Source: Burkholderia sp. Nafp2/4-1b
GTDB lineage: Bacteria > Pseudomonadota > Gammaproteobacteria > Burkholderiales > Burkholderiaceae
NCBI RefSeq assembly: GCF_003635165.1
Contig: NZ_ML058604.1
Span: forward strand, 166,250 to 230,249
DNA: 64,000 nt
Direction: 5' to 3'
Shown in pieces: positions 37,142 to 47,365 of this stretch (within the stretch, counting starts at the first letter, position 1; each line of letters starts with the position of its first letter). A program made the position numbers and the translations under genes. The notes below the pieces were generated by a model. It was not told the origin of the DNA and did not search any database. It saw nothing but the letters and a program-made list of their open reading frames with translations.

Positions 37142-38231
37142 AGCAGCGCTCGAGGAAATGGGACTCGCGCAGGTCTGGGTGCGGCGCGGGCAGCACGCGC
37201 AAGGCGGTGAAGCGGGCGGGGCGAACGCGGCGCCCGCTGCGGGATCGGGCGTGGCGGACGATGTGCCGGCCGTTGCGGCCGCAACCGTCGCGGCAACGCC
37301 AGCGTCGCGCCCGGCGGCAGAGCCGCCGCGCAATACGCAGCCGCCTACCCGAACGTCTCCGCGCGGCAATACGTTGCCGGCTGACGGAGCCGCACGCGAC
37401 GAGGCGCTGGCCGGCGGAACGGGCAGCGAAACGGCCGGCGAAACCGGCGGCAAAACCGGCAGCGAAGCGGGCAGCGCACCGCGTGCCGCGATCGACGACG
37501 ATCGTGCACCGGTCCGTCCCGCGCCGGCCGCTGCCGCGGACGACATGCCGCCCGTCACCGAAGACGATTTCGCGTGGTTCGACGCGGCGCCGCCCGGCGA
37601 TCCGCTGCCGGACGAAGCGCGTCCTGCCGCGACACCGGTCGCGATGCTCGACTGGGATGCGCTCGCCGCACGCGTTGCCGACTGCACGAGCTGCCGACTG
37701 TGCGAGAAGCGCACCAATACCGTGTTTGGCGTCGGCGATCGCGAAGCGGACTGGATGCTGATCGGCGAAGCGCCGGGCGAGAACGAGGACAAGCAGGGCG
37801 AGCCGTTCGTCGGCCAGGCCGGCAAGCTGCTCGACAACATGCTGCAGTCGCTCGCGCTCCAGCGCGGCGAGAACGTCTACATCGCGAACGTGATCAAGTG
37901 CCGGCCGCCCGGCAACCGCAATCCGGAGCCCGACGAGGTCGCGCGCTGCGAGCCGTACCTGCAGCGCCAGGTCGCGCTCGTGAAGCCCAGGCTGATCGTC
38001 GCGCTCGGCCGCTTCGCCGCGCAGACGCTGCTGAAGACGGACGCGAGCATCGCATCGCTGCGCGGCCGCGTGCACACGTACGAAGGCGTGCCGGTGATCG
38101 TCACGTACCACCCGGCGTACCTGCTGCGCAGCCTGCAGGACAAGTCGAAGGCGTGGGCCGACCTGTGCCTGGCGCGCGATACGTTCCGGCGGGCCGGTGA
38201 CGCGGACACGAACGGGCCGGCCGGACAATGA
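37128..38231 (+). CDS. Uracil-DNA glycosylase, family 4-type (Fe-S) with long low-complexity insert
   Basis: Removes uracil from DNA. The catalytic domain occupies about residues 180-360. Motif 1 is [20 protein letters not shown] and motif 2 is [10 protein letters not shown]. Four cysteines fit the 4Fe-4S cluster: CTSC near residue 187, then KC and, 16 residues later, the C of ARCEPYL. The first 20 residues ([20 protein letters not shown]) look conserved. Between about 25 and 170 lies an Ala/Gly/Pro/Thr/Asp-rich insert, so the 367-residue protein is over 100 longer than minimal members. ATG 37128 overlaps rimI. Confidence 0.92.
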   Translation: MAWAEAALEEMGLAQVWVRRGQHAQGGEAGGANAAPAAGSGVADDVPAVAAATVAATPASRPAAEPPRNTQPPTRTSPRGNTLPADGAARDEALAGGTGSETAGETGGKTGSEAGSAPRAAIDDDRAPVRPAPAAAADDMPPVTEDDFAWFDAAPPGDPLPDEARPAATPVAMLDWDALAARVADCTSCRLCEKRTNTVFGVGDREADWMLIGEAPGENEDKQGEPFVGQAGKLLDNMLQSLALQRGENVYIANVIKCRPPGNRNPEPDEVARCEPYLQRQVALVKPRLIVALGRFAAQTLLKTDASIASLRGRVHTYEGVPVIVTYHPAYLLRSLQDKSKAWADLCLARDTFRRAGDADTNGPAGQ

Positions 38232-39187
38232 CGCACGGCGCGGCGTGCGCGTTCGTCGATACGCTGCGCGATGCCGCGGTTCGCGATCTGGGCTGGCTCC
38301 TCGCGAGCCCGAGCCTGCTCACTGCCGCCCCCGGCGCACCGCTCGCGCATCCGTGGTCGGACGCGGTCGAGCGCGTGGCCGTCGAAGCGTGGCTCACCGC
38401 GCTCGATGCCGCACCCGAGCCGCTGCACCGCGCGCTCGACGGCTTGCGCCCTGTGCGGCTCGGCCGTTATGCCGAATGCCTGCTCGAATATTTCCTCACG
38501 CACGGGCCGTCGCTGCGGCTCGTCGCCGCGAATCTGCCGCTGCGCACCAACGGCAAGACGCTCGGCGAAGTCGATTTCCTCGTCGATGCGCCGGGCGGGC
38601 AGCGCCTGCACTGGGAACTCGCGGTGAAGTGCTATCTGTGCGCGCCGGTGGCGGGCGATGCATCGCTCGCGGATTTCGTCGGCCCGAATCTCGTCGATCG
38701 CCTGGACCGCAAGCGCAGCCGGCTGCTCGAGCATCAACTGCGGCTGAGCGATCGCCACGGGTTCGCGCTGCTCGGCTACGGCGCGCCGTCCGATGCGCAA
38801 ATGTTCATCAAGGGCTGGCTGTTCTATCCGCACGGCGTGCCGCTGCCGCCGGTGGCAGCGGAAATCGCGGCCGATCATCCGCGCGGCTTCTGGCTCACGC
38901 ACGCGCAGTGGCCGGCCTGGGCGGCCGCTCAGCCCGAAGGTGCGGGGTGGAACGTGCTGGCGCGGCTCGCGTGGCTCGCGCCGCGGCGCGCCGCGGCCGA
39001 TGGCACGCCCGAACCGCTGGCGGATGCGCTTGCGTTGCCGTCCGTATTGACCGCGCGCCAGGCGCCGGCGCTGATCGGCGTGCACCGACAGGACGGCGAC
39101 GGTGTATGGCGGGAGACGGCGCGCGGCTTCATCGTGCCGGACGACTGGCCGGCGCGCGCGCAGGCGTTCGCCGCGCAGGACCACTGA
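38228..39187 (+). CDS. DUF1853-family protein, possible PD-(D/E)XK-like nuclease fold
   Basis: 319 residues. I recognise the DUF1853 pattern: an N-terminal RDLGWLLASPSLL, then a core with LGRYAECLLEYFL, LRTNGKTLGEVDFLVD, and LHWELAVKCYLC, then GFALLGYGAPSDAQMFIKGWLFYP. The order E/D...EVDFL...WELAVK resembles the metal and lysine residues of PD-(D/E)XK nucleases, with the second acid displaced. The start overlaps the UDG stop by four bases, which suggests a linked role in nucleic acid work. The function is not known to me, and catalysis is inference. Confidence 0.75.
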   Translation: MTHGAACAFVDTLRDAAVRDLGWLLASPSLLTAAPGAPLAHPWSDAVERVAVEAWLTALDAAPEPLHRALDGLRPVRLGRYAECLLEYFLTHGPSLRLVAANLPLRTNGKTLGEVDFLVDAPGGQRLHWELAVKCYLCAPVAGDASLADFVGPNLVDRLDRKRSRLLEHQLRLSDRHGFALLGYGAPSDAQMFIKGWLFYPHGVPLPPVAAEIAADHPRGFWLTHAQWPAWAAAQPEGAGWNVLARLAWLAPRRAAADGTPEPLADALALPSVLTARQAPALIGVHRQDGDGVWRETARGFIVPDDWPARAQAFAAQDH

Positions 39188-39205
39188 CGCCGCGTCAGCC
39201 GGCGC

Positions 39206-40015
39206 TTACCACCAGCGATGGAAGTGATGGACGGGGCCGACGCCGCGGCCGACGTCGAGCTGGCCGCTCGCGGCGATCGCACCGGTCAGGTAGACCTTCG
39301 CTTCGCGCACCGCGCTGTCGAGATCGGGTTGCTGCGGCAGCAGCGCCGCAATGGCCGACGACAACGTGCAGCCCGTGCCGTGCGTATTGCTGACCGGCAC
39401 GCGGGCGCCGTCGAGCCGCACCGCATGCGCGGCATCGACGAGCCAGTCGGGGCTCGCGGCCGTGTCGGGCAGGTGGCCGCCTTTCATCAGCACGGCGCGC
39501 GCGCCGGTCTTCAGCAGCGCGTGGCCTTGCCGGACCATGTCGTCTTCGGTCGTCGCGGGCGTGTCGCCGAGAAGGGCCGCCGCTTCGGGCAGGTTCGGCG
39601 TGACGACGGTCGCGAGCGGCAGCAGCGCGTCGCGCAACGCATCGACCGCGTCGGGCGCGAGCAGCGCATGCGCGCTCTTCGAAATCATCACCGTATCGAG
39701 CACGACGAAGCGCGGCGTGTAACGCCGCAGCGCGTCGGCTACCGCGTGCACGATCGCAGCGTTCGCGAGCATGCCGATCTTCACCGCGTCGATGCGGATG
39801 TCGTCGAACACCGCGTCGAGCTGCGCGGTCACGAACGCGGCGTCCGGCGCGTGCACGCCGGTCACGCCGCGCGTGTTCTGCGCGGTCAGCGCGGTGATCA
39901 CGCTCGCGCCATACGCGCCGAGCGCGGAGAAGGTCTTGAGATCGGCCTGGATGCCTGCGCCGCCGCCCGAGTCGGAGCCGGCGATCGTCAGGACGTTGGG
40001 TATCGGGTGCGTCAT
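39206..40015 (-). CDS. thiD: Hydroxymethylpyrimidine/phosphomethylpyrimidine kinase
   Basis: Phosphorylates HMP and HMP-P in thiamine synthesis. The 269 residues match ThiD. Family markers are [22 protein letters not shown] at the N-terminus and the ribokinase signature [19 protein letters not shown] with its catalytic aspartate position replaced by the usual GTGC anion hole of this family. It is convergent with the DUF1853 gene (18-base gap). lplT lies 67 bases upstream on the same strand. No thi-box riboswitch is visible in that gap. Confidence 0.96.
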   Translation of the reverse strand: MTHPIPNVLTIAGSDSGGGAGIQADLKTFSALGAYGASVITALTAQNTRGVTGVHAPDAAFVTAQLDAVFDDIRIDAVKIGMLANAAIVHAVADALRRYTPRFVVLDTVMISKSAHALLAPDAVDALRDALLPLATVVTPNLPEAAALLGDTPATTEDDMVRQGHALLKTGARAVLMKGGHLPDTAASPDWLVDAAHAVRLDGARVPVSNTHGTGCTLSSAIAALLPQQPDLDSAVREAKVYLTGAIAASGQLDVGRGVGPVHHFHRWW

Positions 40016-40082
40016 GATGGCAACGCGCCGGTTCGAAGACCGGCGCCGACGGACGGAAGCGGAAGGAACGGCAAGTGTAGCG

Positions 40083-41390
40083 TCAGTGGCGCGATTCGCC
40101 GATCAGCGCAACCGAGTCGAACTGACGCTGGTTCGCCTGGTGGCGGCGCATCACGAGCCACATCGTCAGGCACACGAACGTGCCGAACAGCACGATCACG
40201 ACGCCGACCGGCACGTCGAGCCACACCAGCACCGCATACAGGCACAGCATCACGAGCACCGACAGGTTCTCGTTGAAGTTCTGCACCGCGATCGAGTGGC
40301 CGGCCGACAGCAGCACGTGGCCGCGATGCTGCAGCAGCGCATTCATCGGAACCACGAAGTAGCCGGACAGCGCGCCGACGCCGATCAGGAAGATGTACGC
40401 GACGATCAGGTACGCCGGCAGGCGGAGGTGGCCGAAGTGCACGGCCCAGTGCGCGGGGAACAGGTCGCGCGTGTAGAACGCCATCAGCATGACCGCGATA
40501 CCCATGATGATGCCGACGGGCAGCACCGAGAGCGACTTCTTCAGCGGGATCCGCGCGGCGGCGGCGATCGCACCGCCCGCGACGCCGACGGCCACCACCG
40601 CCTGCAGGATCGCGCCTTCGGACAGCGACATGTTGAGCGAGACTTCGGCCCACTTCAGCACGATGAATTGCAGCGTCGCGCCGGCGCCCCAGAACAGCGT
40701 CGTGACCGCGAGCGAGATCTGGCCGAGCTTGTCGCGCCAGAGCACCATGAAACAGTCGGCGAAATCGGTGAGGAGCTTGACCGGGCCGCGCTCCTGCTTC
40801 GGGTAGCGCGCGCCGGTATCGGGAATCCGCAGGTTGAAGATCGCGGCGATCACGTAGATCGCCATGATGATCACCATCGCCGCTTCGGCCGGCGTGCCGA
40901 TCCAGGCGGGCGTGTGCGCGATCACGTGCGACGCGATGTGCGGGCTGATCAGCGCGCCGCCGAGCACGGTGCCGAGGATGATCGAGCTGACGGTCGTGCC
41001 TTCGATCCAGCCGTTCGCGGCGACGAGCCGGTCGGCCGGCAGCAGTTCGGTCAGGATCCCGTATTTCGCGGGCGAGTAGGCCGCGGCGCCGAACCCGACG
41101 ATCCCGTATGCGATCAGCGGGTGAGCGCCGAACAGCATGATCATGCAGCCGACCACCTTGATCGTGTTGGTGATGAACATCACGCGCCCCTTCGGGCGCG
41201 AATCGGCGAACGCACCGACATAAGCCGCCAGCACCACATACGACAACACGAAGAACAGCTTGAGCAGCGGTGTCATCCAGTTGGGGGCGTGGAGGTCTTT
41301 CAGCAGGGCGATGGCGGCGATGAGAAGCGCATTGTCGGCCAACGACGAGAAAAACTGCGCGGCCATGATGGTGTAAAAACCTTTTTTCAT
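40083..41390 (-). CDS. lplT: Lysophospholipid transporter (MFS)
   Basis: Inner-membrane flippase returning lysophospholipids to the cytoplasm for reacylation. The 435 residues have about 12 hydrophobic segments. The N-terminal [26 protein letters not shown] and [21 protein letters not shown] match LplT. The Aas acyltransferase that usually cooperates is not in this window. It starts with ATG AAA AAA and is divergent from alr across 218 bases. Confidence 0.9.
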   Translation of the reverse strand: MKKGFYTIMAAQFFSSLADNALLIAAIALLKDLHAPNWMTPLLKLFFVLSYVVLAAYVGAFADSRPKGRVMFITNTIKVVGCMIMLFGAHPLIAYGIVGFGAAAYSPAKYGILTELLPADRLVAANGWIEGTTVSSIILGTVLGGALISPHIASHVIAHTPAWIGTPAEAAMVIIMAIYVIAAIFNLRIPDTGARYPKQERGPVKLLTDFADCFMVLWRDKLGQISLAVTTLFWGAGATLQFIVLKWAEVSLNMSLSEGAILQAVVAVGVAGGAIAAAARIPLKKSLSVLPVGIIMGIAVMLMAFYTRDLFPAHWAVHFGHLRLPAYLIVAYIFLIGVGALSGYFVVPMNALLQHRGHVLLSAGHSIAVQNFNENLSVLVMLCLYAVLVWLDVPVGVVIVLFGTFVCLTMWLVMRRHQANQRQFDSVALIGESRH

Positions 41391-41608
41391 CTGATGCGAT
41401 GCTTTCGTCGCTGCGGCAGGGCCGCGTAGGCCGCCTGGTATGCGATCGGCTTATTCCGTTCGAAATGGGTTGTGCGCACGGCTTTATAACACGAAAATAC
41501 AGCAATTCGGACTAGCAAGATTCCCCGATCGTTCCGCAAATTGTCGGCTTCGGTGCTCAAAAGGCGCGGTAAGCTGATGATTCGCAAGCGTCTTTACGTA
41601 AATTTCCC

Positions 41609-42679
41609 ATGCCGCGCCCGATCTCCGCCACCATCCATACCGCCGCTCTCGCGAACAATCTCTCCGTCGTCCGCCGCTTTGCCGGCCCGTCCAAGGTCTG
41701 GGCGGTCGTCAAGGCCAACGCGTACGGCCACGGTCTCGCGCGCGTCTTTCCCGGCCTGCGCGGCACCGACGGCTTCGGCCTGCTCGACCTCGACGAGGCC
41801 GTGAAGCTGCGGGAGCTCGGCTGGGCCGGCCCGGTCCTGCTGCTGGAAGGGTTCTTCCGCTCGACCGACATCGACGTGATCGACCGCTACAGCCTGACGA
41901 CCACCGTCCACAACGACGAGCAGATGCGGATGCTGGAGACGGCGCGGCTGTCGAAGCCCGTCAACGTGCAGTTGAAGATGAACAGCGGGATGAACCGGCT
42001 GGGTTATACGCCGGAAAAATACCGCGCCGCGTGGGAGCGCGCCCGTGCGTGCCCCGGCATCGGCCAGATCACGTTGATGACCCATTTTTCGGACGCCGAC
42101 AACGAGCGCGGCGTCGCCGAGCAGCTCGCGACGTTCGAGCGCGGCGCGGAAAGCATCGCGGGCGCGCGCAGCCTCGCGAATTCGGCGGCCGTGCTGTGGC
42201 ATCCGGATACGCACTTCGACTGGGTGCGGCCGGGGATCGTGCTGTACGGCGCATCGCCGTCGGGGCTGTCGGCCGATATCGCCGACACGGGGCTCAAGCC
42301 CGCGATGACGCTCACGTCCGAGCTGATCGCCGTGCAGACGATCGCGAAGGGGCAGGCGATCGGCTATGGCTCGACGTTCTCCGCGCCCGCGCAGATGCGC
42401 GTGGGCGTGGTCGCATGCGGTTACGCGGACGGCTATCCGCGCGTCGCGCCCGAAGGCACGCCGGTGATCGTCGACGGCATCCGCACGCGGATCGTCGGCC
42501 GCGTGTCGATGGACATGATCACCGTCGACCTGACCCCGTGCCCGCAGGCCGGCGTCGGCGCTCGGGTCGAGCTGTGGGGCAATGCACTGCCGATCGACGA
42601 CGTCGCGCGTCATTGCGGGACCATCGGCTATGAACTGATGTGCGCGGTCGCCGGCCGCGTGCCGGTGCGCGCGGAATAA
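41609..42679 (+). CDS. alr: Alanine racemase
   Basis: PLP enzyme making D-alanine for peptidoglycan. The 356 residues match the family. The PLP lysine is K35 in [13 protein letters not shown] and the catalytic tyrosine is in [24 protein letters not shown] and [17 protein letters not shown] are also typical. It could be biosynthetic (alr) or catabolic (dadX). No dadA is adjacent, which favours the biosynthetic reading. radA follows after 11 bases. Confidence 0.95.
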   Translation: MPRPISATIHTAALANNLSVVRRFAGPSKVWAVVKANAYGHGLARVFPGLRGTDGFGLLDLDEAVKLRELGWAGPVLLLEGFFRSTDIDVIDRYSLTTTVHNDEQMRMLETARLSKPVNVQLKMNSGMNRLGYTPEKYRAAWERARACPGIGQITLMTHFSDADNERGVAEQLATFERGAESIAGARSLANSAAVLWHPDTHFDWVRPGIVLYGASPSGLSADIADTGLKPAMTLTSELIAVQTIAKGQAIGYGSTFSAPAQMRVGVVACGYADGYPRVAPEGTPVIVDGIRTRIVGRVSMDMITVDLTPCPQAGVGARVELWGNALPIDDVARHCGTIGYELMCAVAGRVPVRAE

Positions 42680-42690
42680 GGGCAGCACGC

Positions 42691-44067
42691 GTGGCGAAAC
42701 AGAAAACCGTCTACGTCTGCAGCGAGTGCGGCGGACAAACCCCGAAGTGGCAAGGGCAATGCCCGTCGTGCCAGGCCTGGAACACCCTCGTCGAATCGGT
42801 CGCCGAGTCGCCGGCCGCCCATCGCTTCCAGTCGCTCGCGAAGCGGGCGCCCGTGCAGCGTCTCGTCGACATCGAGGCGGCCGACGTGCCGCGCTTCTCG
42901 ACCGGCATCGGCGAATTCGATCGTGTGCTGGGCGGCGGGCTGGTGCCGGGCGGCGTCGTGCTGATCGGCGGCGATCCGGGCATCGGCAAGTCGACGCTGC
43001 TGCTGCAGTCGCTCGCGGACATCGCGAGCGTGCGGCGCGCCCTCTATATCAGCGGCGAGGAATCGGCCGCGCAGATCGCGTTGCGCGCGCAACGGCTCGC
43101 GCTGCTCGACGGCGGCGCGCCGGCGGCCGAACTGAAGCTGCTCGCCGAAATCCAGCTCGAGAAGATCCAGGCCGCGATCGACGCGGAACGGCCGGACGTC
43201 GCCGTCATCGACTCGATCCAGACCGTCTATTCCGAAGCGCTGACGTCGGCGCCCGGCTCGGTCGCGCAGGTGCGCGAATGCGCGGCGCAGCTCACGCGCA
43301 TCGCGAAGCAGTCGGGCACCGCGATCATCATGGTCGGGCACGTGACGAAGGAGGGCAACCTCGCCGGCCCGCGCGTGCTCGAACACATCGTCGACACCGT
43401 GCTGTACTTCGAGGGCGACACCCATTCGTCGTTCCGGCTCGTGCGTGCGTTCAAGAACCGCTTCGGCGCGGTAAACGAGCTCGGCGTGTTCGCGATGACC
43501 GAGCGCGGGCTGCGCGGCGTCGCGAATCCGTCCGCGCTGTTCCTGTCGCAGCACGAGCAGGTCGTGCCGGGTTCGTGCGTGCTCGTCACGCAGGAGGGCA
43601 CGCGTCCGCTGCTGGTCGAGATCCAGGCGCTCGTCGATACCGCGCATGTGCCGAACCCGCGCCGGCTGGCGGTGGGCCTCGAGCAGAACCGGCTCGCGAT
43701 GCTGCTCGCGGTGCTGCACCGGCACGCGGGCATCGCGTGTTTCGATCAGGACGTGTTCCTGAATGCGGTGGGCGGCGTGAAGATCACCGAACCGGCTGCC
43801 GACCTCGCGGTGCTGCTCGCGATTCATTCGTCGATGCGCAACAAGGCACTGCCGAAGGGCCTGATCGTGTTCGGCGAAGTGGGGCTGGCCGGTGAAATCC
43901 GGCCGTCGCCGCGCGGCCAGGAGCGGCTGCGCGAGGCGGCGAAGCTCGGGTTCACCGCCGCACTGATTCCGAAGGCGAATGCGCCGAAGCAGCCGATCGA
44001 AGGGCTGAACGTGATGGCCGTCGAGCGGCTCGAGCAGGCGATCGACCGCGTGCGCGATCTCGAATGA
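42691..44067 (+). CDS. radA: DNA repair protein RadA
   Basis: RecA-related DnaB-type helicase acting on recombination branch structures. From GTG 42691 it has 458 residues. A four-cysteine zinc finger (CSECGG and CPSCQAW) opens the protein. Walker A is GGDPGIGKSTLL, and the RadA signature KNRFGAVNELGVF follows. The C-terminal Lon-like domain contains VGGVKITEPAADLAVLLA. The frame is open 17 codons further up inside alr, but the zinc finger begins correctly from the GTG. The 11-base gap to alr implies co-transcription. Confidence 0.97.
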   Translation: MAKQKTVYVCSECGGQTPKWQGQCPSCQAWNTLVESVAESPAAHRFQSLAKRAPVQRLVDIEAADVPRFSTGIGEFDRVLGGGLVPGGVVLIGGDPGIGKSTLLLQSLADIASVRRALYISGEESAAQIALRAQRLALLDGGAPAAELKLLAEIQLEKIQAAIDAERPDVAVIDSIQTVYSEALTSAPGSVAQVRECAAQLTRIAKQSGTAIIMVGHVTKEGNLAGPRVLEHIVDTVLYFEGDTHSSFRLVRAFKNRFGAVNELGVFAMTERGLRGVANPSALFLSQHEQVVPGSCVLVTQEGTRPLLVEIQALVDTAHVPNPRRLAVGLEQNRLAMLLAVLHRHAGIACFDQDVFLNAVGGVKITEPAADLAVLLAIHSSMRNKALPKGLIVFGEVGLAGEIRPSPRGQERLREAAKLGFTAALIPKANAPKQPIEGLNVMAVERLEQAIDRVRDLE

Positions 44068-44215
44068 CCACGCGTGGCGCGCTCCGCCGCGCGCCGGCTC
44101 GCGGTGATCTGTCGCGTAATTGACTGTAAAGAATATGTAGGCTGCTGTAACCCGCCGGACATCGCTTTTCCCTATCCTTTGGCGATTGTCGAACCGCGCA
44201 ATGCGAAGGGAACCT

Positions 44216-44482
44216 ATGTTGAAACAGTATGGGGAAGCGCCGAGCGGACGCCTTTACAACCTGCGCGGCTGCCGCGTATCGGAGCCGATCGTCCAGCCGT
44301 GGGGCGGCGGATGCCGGATCGTCGAATGGATCGACGACGAAGGGCGCCTGGCGCGCCGGGTCGTGTCCGAGGACGTGACCGAAGCGGAGGTCGCCGCGGC
44401 GATCCGCCGGCCGCCCGAAGGGCGGCGTCACCTGATGGGCGACGACGAGCAGATGCCGCGCGATACGTTGCCGCGGCGTTGA
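44216..44482 (+). CDS. Small conserved Burkholderia-type protein (resembles DUF2866)
   Basis: 88 residues from ATG 44216, which follows GAAGGGA. It is soluble and charged: MLKQYGEAPSGRLYNLRGCR, then a Trp/Gly stretch (VQPWGGGCRIVEWIDDEG) and an Arg/Glu-rich second half ending MPRDTLPRR. I recall similar sequences annotated DUF2866 in Burkholderia, but cannot verify that here. Two cysteines (residues 19 and 38 or nearby) could pair. It is probably monocistronic, with a 148-base upstream gap and a terminator-like hairpin 80 bases downstream. Function unknown. Confidence 0.75.
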   Translation: MLKQYGEAPSGRLYNLRGCRVSEPIVQPWGGGCRIVEWIDDEGRLARRVVSEDVTEAEVAAAIRRPPEGRRHLMGDDEQMPRDTLPRR

Positions 44483-44561
44483 GCGGTAGCGCGGCCAGCA
44501 GACGACTGGCAGATGGCTGGCAGACGGCCGGCGCAACACCGTCGAATTCAGCGAAGCAACG

Positions 44562-44592
44562 AGGCCGGGCCAGGGCGCCCGGCCTTGTCGTT
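44562..44592 (+). terminator. Possible terminator after the small conserved protein gene
   Basis: A 9-base stem AGGCCGGGC with complement and a 6-base loop, followed only by TGTCGTTT, so the U-tract is weak. It may also serve the convergent ABC-F gene. Confidence 0.5.
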
Positions 44593-44692
44593 TCCGGGCC
44601 CGGCGTGGCGTGACCGGTTCGCGCGGCCGTTGATCGCCCCGAGCCGCGAGGCAGCCGATGAATGGATCGGCGGACGGCACCCGGGGCCGTGT

Positions 44693-46624
44693 TCAGCCGA
44701 TCTGCTCGAGCTCTTCCTGCAAGGCAAGCCAGTCGGCCTCGACCGTCTCGAGCCGCGCGTTGACCTCGCCCAGCTTGCGGATCGCTTCGGTCAGCTCCGT
44801 CTTGCGCGCGGCTTCATAGCTCGCCGGATCGGCGACGAACGCGTCGAGGCGCGCCTTCTCGGCGTGCAGCGTTTCCATTTCCTTTTCGAGCTTCGTGATG
44901 CGGTTCTGCAGCGGCTTCTTCAGCTGCGACAGGCGCTGGCGTTCCTCGGCCGCCTGGCGCTTCTGGTCCTTGCGGTTCACGCCGGGATCGGCGCCCGCGG
45001 CGGCCGCGCTGTCGGCCTTCGCGGCTGCGCGCTGCTCGGCGGCGTGCTGCAGCAGCCAGTCGCGGTAGTCGTCGAGGTCGCCGTCGAACGGCTGCAGGCG
45101 GTGCTTCGCAACCAGCATGAACTGGTCGGTGGTCGCGCGCAGCAGGTGGCGGTCGTGCGACACGAGGATCAGCGTGCCTTCGAACTGCGCGAGCGCCATC
45201 GTCAGCGCGTGCCGTGTCTCGAGGTCGAGGTGGTTGGTCGGTTCGTCGAGCAGCAGCAGGTTCGGCTTCTGCCAGATGATCAGCGCGAGCGCGAGCCGCG
45301 CCTTCTCGCCGCCCGAGAACGGGCCGACCGGGCTCGTCGCCATGTCGCCGGAGAAATTGAAGCCGCCGAGGAAGTCGCGAAGTTCCTGCTCGCGCGTATC
45401 GGGGGCGAGCCGCGCGAGATGCGCGAGCGGCGAATCGTCCTCGCGCAGCGTTTCGAGCTGGTGCTGCGCGAAATAGCCGATCGTCAGCCCCTTGCCGTCG
45501 CGCACGTGGCCCGACAGCGGCGCGAGCGTGCCGGCCAGCGTCTTGATCAGCGTCGACTTGCCCTGGCCGTTCGCGCCCAGCAGGCCGATGCGCTGGCCGT
45601 TCTGGATCGACAGCGCGACCCGTTCGACGATCGGGATCTCCGCACCGTCGTCGCCGTGGTAGCCGCAACGGACGTCTTCCATCACCATCATCGGGTTCGG
45701 CGCGGCGTCGGGCGTGCGGAACTCGAACGTGAACGGCGACGCGATGTGCGCGGGCGCGATCAGCTCCATCTTCTCGAGCGCCTTCATCCGGCTTTGCGCC
45801 TGCTTGGCCTTGGTCGCCTTGGCCTTGAAGCGATCGACGAAGCTCTGCAGATGCTCGATCGTCTTCTGCTGCTTTTCGTACGCGTTTTGCTGCAGCGCCA
45901 GCTGCTGGGCGCGCAGCACTTCGAACTGCGAGTAATTGCCGCCGTAGCGCTTCACCTGGCGATTTTCCAGATGCAGCGTGACGTTGCAGATCGAGTCGAG
46001 GAATTCGCGGTCGTGCGAGATCACGACGAGCGTACCGGCGTAGCGGTGCAGCCAGTCTTCGAGCCAGACGATCGCGTCGAGGTCGAGGTGGTTCGTCGGT
46101 TCGTCGAGCAGCAGCAAGTCGGAGCGGCACATCAGCGCCTGCGCGAGGTTCAGGCGCATGCGCCAGCCGCCGGAGAAGCTGGCGACCGATTCGCGCGTCT
46201 GCGCGAGCGTGAAGCCGAGGCCGAGCAGCAGCGCTTCGGCGCGCGCGGGGGCCGTATAACCGTCGGCGTCGGCAAACGCCGCGTGCGCGTCGGCTTCGGC
46301 CGCGCCGTCATGGGCCGCCGACGCGGCGGCGATGCGCGCCTCGATCTCGCGCAGCGCGGTGTCGCCGTCGAGCGTGTAGTCGAGCGCCGAGCGGTCGACG
46401 GCGGGCGTTTCCTGCGACACGTGGGCGATCCGCCACGACGGCGGCATCGAGAAATCGCCGGCGTCGGAATGCAGCTCGCCGCGCAGGACCGAGAACAGCG
46501 TCGATTTGCCGGCGCCGTTCGCGCCGATCAGGCCGGCCTTCTCACCGGGATTGAGCACGAACGAGGCTGACTCGAACAGCGGCTTGGTGCCGCGCGCAAG
46601 ACTGAACTGATTGAAACGGATCAC
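44693..46624 (-). CDS. yheS: ABC-F family ATPase, YheS type
   Basis: Soluble tandem ATPase of the ABC-F group that acts on ribosomes, 643 residues. Two domains each have Walker A (GANGAGKSTLFS and GANGQGKSTLIK), signature (FSGGWRMRLNLAQAL and FSGGEKARLALALI) and Walker B (LLLDEPTNHLDLD and LLLDEPTNHLDLE). The P-site linker between them is Gln/Lys-rich (about residues 235-285). A C-terminal coiled coil follows (KRQAAEERQRLSQLKKPL onward). The start is GTG 46624, giving MIRFNQFSL. The N-terminal SWRIAHVSQETPA favours YheS over Uup or EttA. Confidence 0.9.
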   Translation of the reverse strand: MIRFNQFSLARGTKPLFESASFVLNPGEKAGLIGANGAGKSTLFSVLRGELHSDAGDFSMPPSWRIAHVSQETPAVDRSALDYTLDGDTALREIEARIAAASAAHDGAAEADAHAAFADADGYTAPARAEALLLGLGFTLAQTRESVASFSGGWRMRLNLAQALMCRSDLLLLDEPTNHLDLDAIVWLEDWLHRYAGTLVVISHDREFLDSICNVTLHLENRQVKRYGGNYSQFEVLRAQQLALQQNAYEKQQKTIEHLQSFVDRFKAKATKAKQAQSRMKALEKMELIAPAHIASPFTFEFRTPDAAPNPMMVMEDVRCGYHGDDGAEIPIVERVALSIQNGQRIGLLGANGQGKSTLIKTLAGTLAPLSGHVRDGKGLTIGYFAQHQLETLREDDSPLAHLARLAPDTREQELRDFLGGFNFSGDMATSPVGPFSGGEKARLALALIIWQKPNLLLLDEPTNHLDLETRHALTMALAQFEGTLILVSHDRHLLRATTDQFMLVAKHRLQPFDGDLDDYRDWLLQHAAEQRAAAKADSAAAAGADPGVNRKDQKRQAAEERQRLSQLKKPLQNRITKLEKEMETLHAEKARLDAFVADPASYEAARKTELTEAIRKLGEVNARLETVEADWLALQEELEQIG

Positions 46625-46760
46625 GGCGGGAATGACTAGCGAAAACCGTTATTCTAGACTGCGCGCGCGTCGCGCCGGATATCGGCCGTTCGGCAGGTGC
46701 CGTAACGGCCCGATTTCGCCTAGACTCCACGTCGATCCGGTTTCGTAAAAGGAGTGCCCG

Positions 46761-47240
46761 ATGTCCACCCTGTATTCGTTCAGCGCGGAGACGCTCGCCG
46801 GCCAGCCGGTTTCGCTCGATGTGTATCGCGGCAACGTGCTGCTGATCGTCAACACCGCGAGCGAGTGCGGTTTCACGCCGCAGTACGCGGGGCTGCAGAA
46901 GCTGTACGACCAGTACGCGGCGCGCGGCTTCTTCGTGCTCGGCTTCCCGTGCAACCAGTTCGGCAAGCAGGAGCCGGGCGATGCCACGCAGATCGGCGCG
47001 TTCTGCGAGCGCAACTACGGCGTCACGTTCCCGATGTTCGCGAAGATCGACGTGAAGGGCGATCACGCGCATCCGCTGTACCGCTACCTGACCGACGAGG
47101 CGCCCGGCATCCTGGGCCTGAAGGCGATCAAGTGGAATTTCACGAAATTCCTGATCGACCGCGACGGGCGGATCGTCAAGCGCTACGCGCCGTCGACGAA
47201 GCCCGAGGAAATCGCCGCGGATATCGACAAGCTGCTTTGA
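46761..47240 (+). CDS. Glutathione peroxidase-family thiol peroxidase
   Basis: 159 residues. The peroxidatic cysteine is C36 in NTASECGFTPQY, replacing selenocysteine. Q and W of the catalytic tetrad are in LGFPCNQFGKQEPG and IKWNFTKFLID. FPCNQF also supplies the possible resolving cysteine region, so bacterial members often use thioredoxin rather than glutathione. It is cytoplasmic, with no signal peptide. It is divergent from yheS across 136 bases and convergent with the cardiolipin synthase gene. Confidence 0.94.
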   Translation: MSTLYSFSAETLAGQPVSLDVYRGNVLLIVNTASECGFTPQYAGLQKLYDQYAARGFFVLGFPCNQFGKQEPGDATQIGAFCERNYGVTFPMFAKIDVKGDHAHPLYRYLTDEAPGILGLKAIKWNFTKFLIDRDGRIVKRYAPSTKPEEIAADIDKLL

Positions 47241-47365
47241 GCGTTTGAAACGGCGCGCGGGCGTGTCGGATCGAGCCGGCCGCGTCGGCAGCGCCGGGCC
47301 GAACGGCGGGCAACCGTGTGTCGCCATGCCGGCGGCGCGGGCGGCCGCTCGCGTTACCGCTGCCG

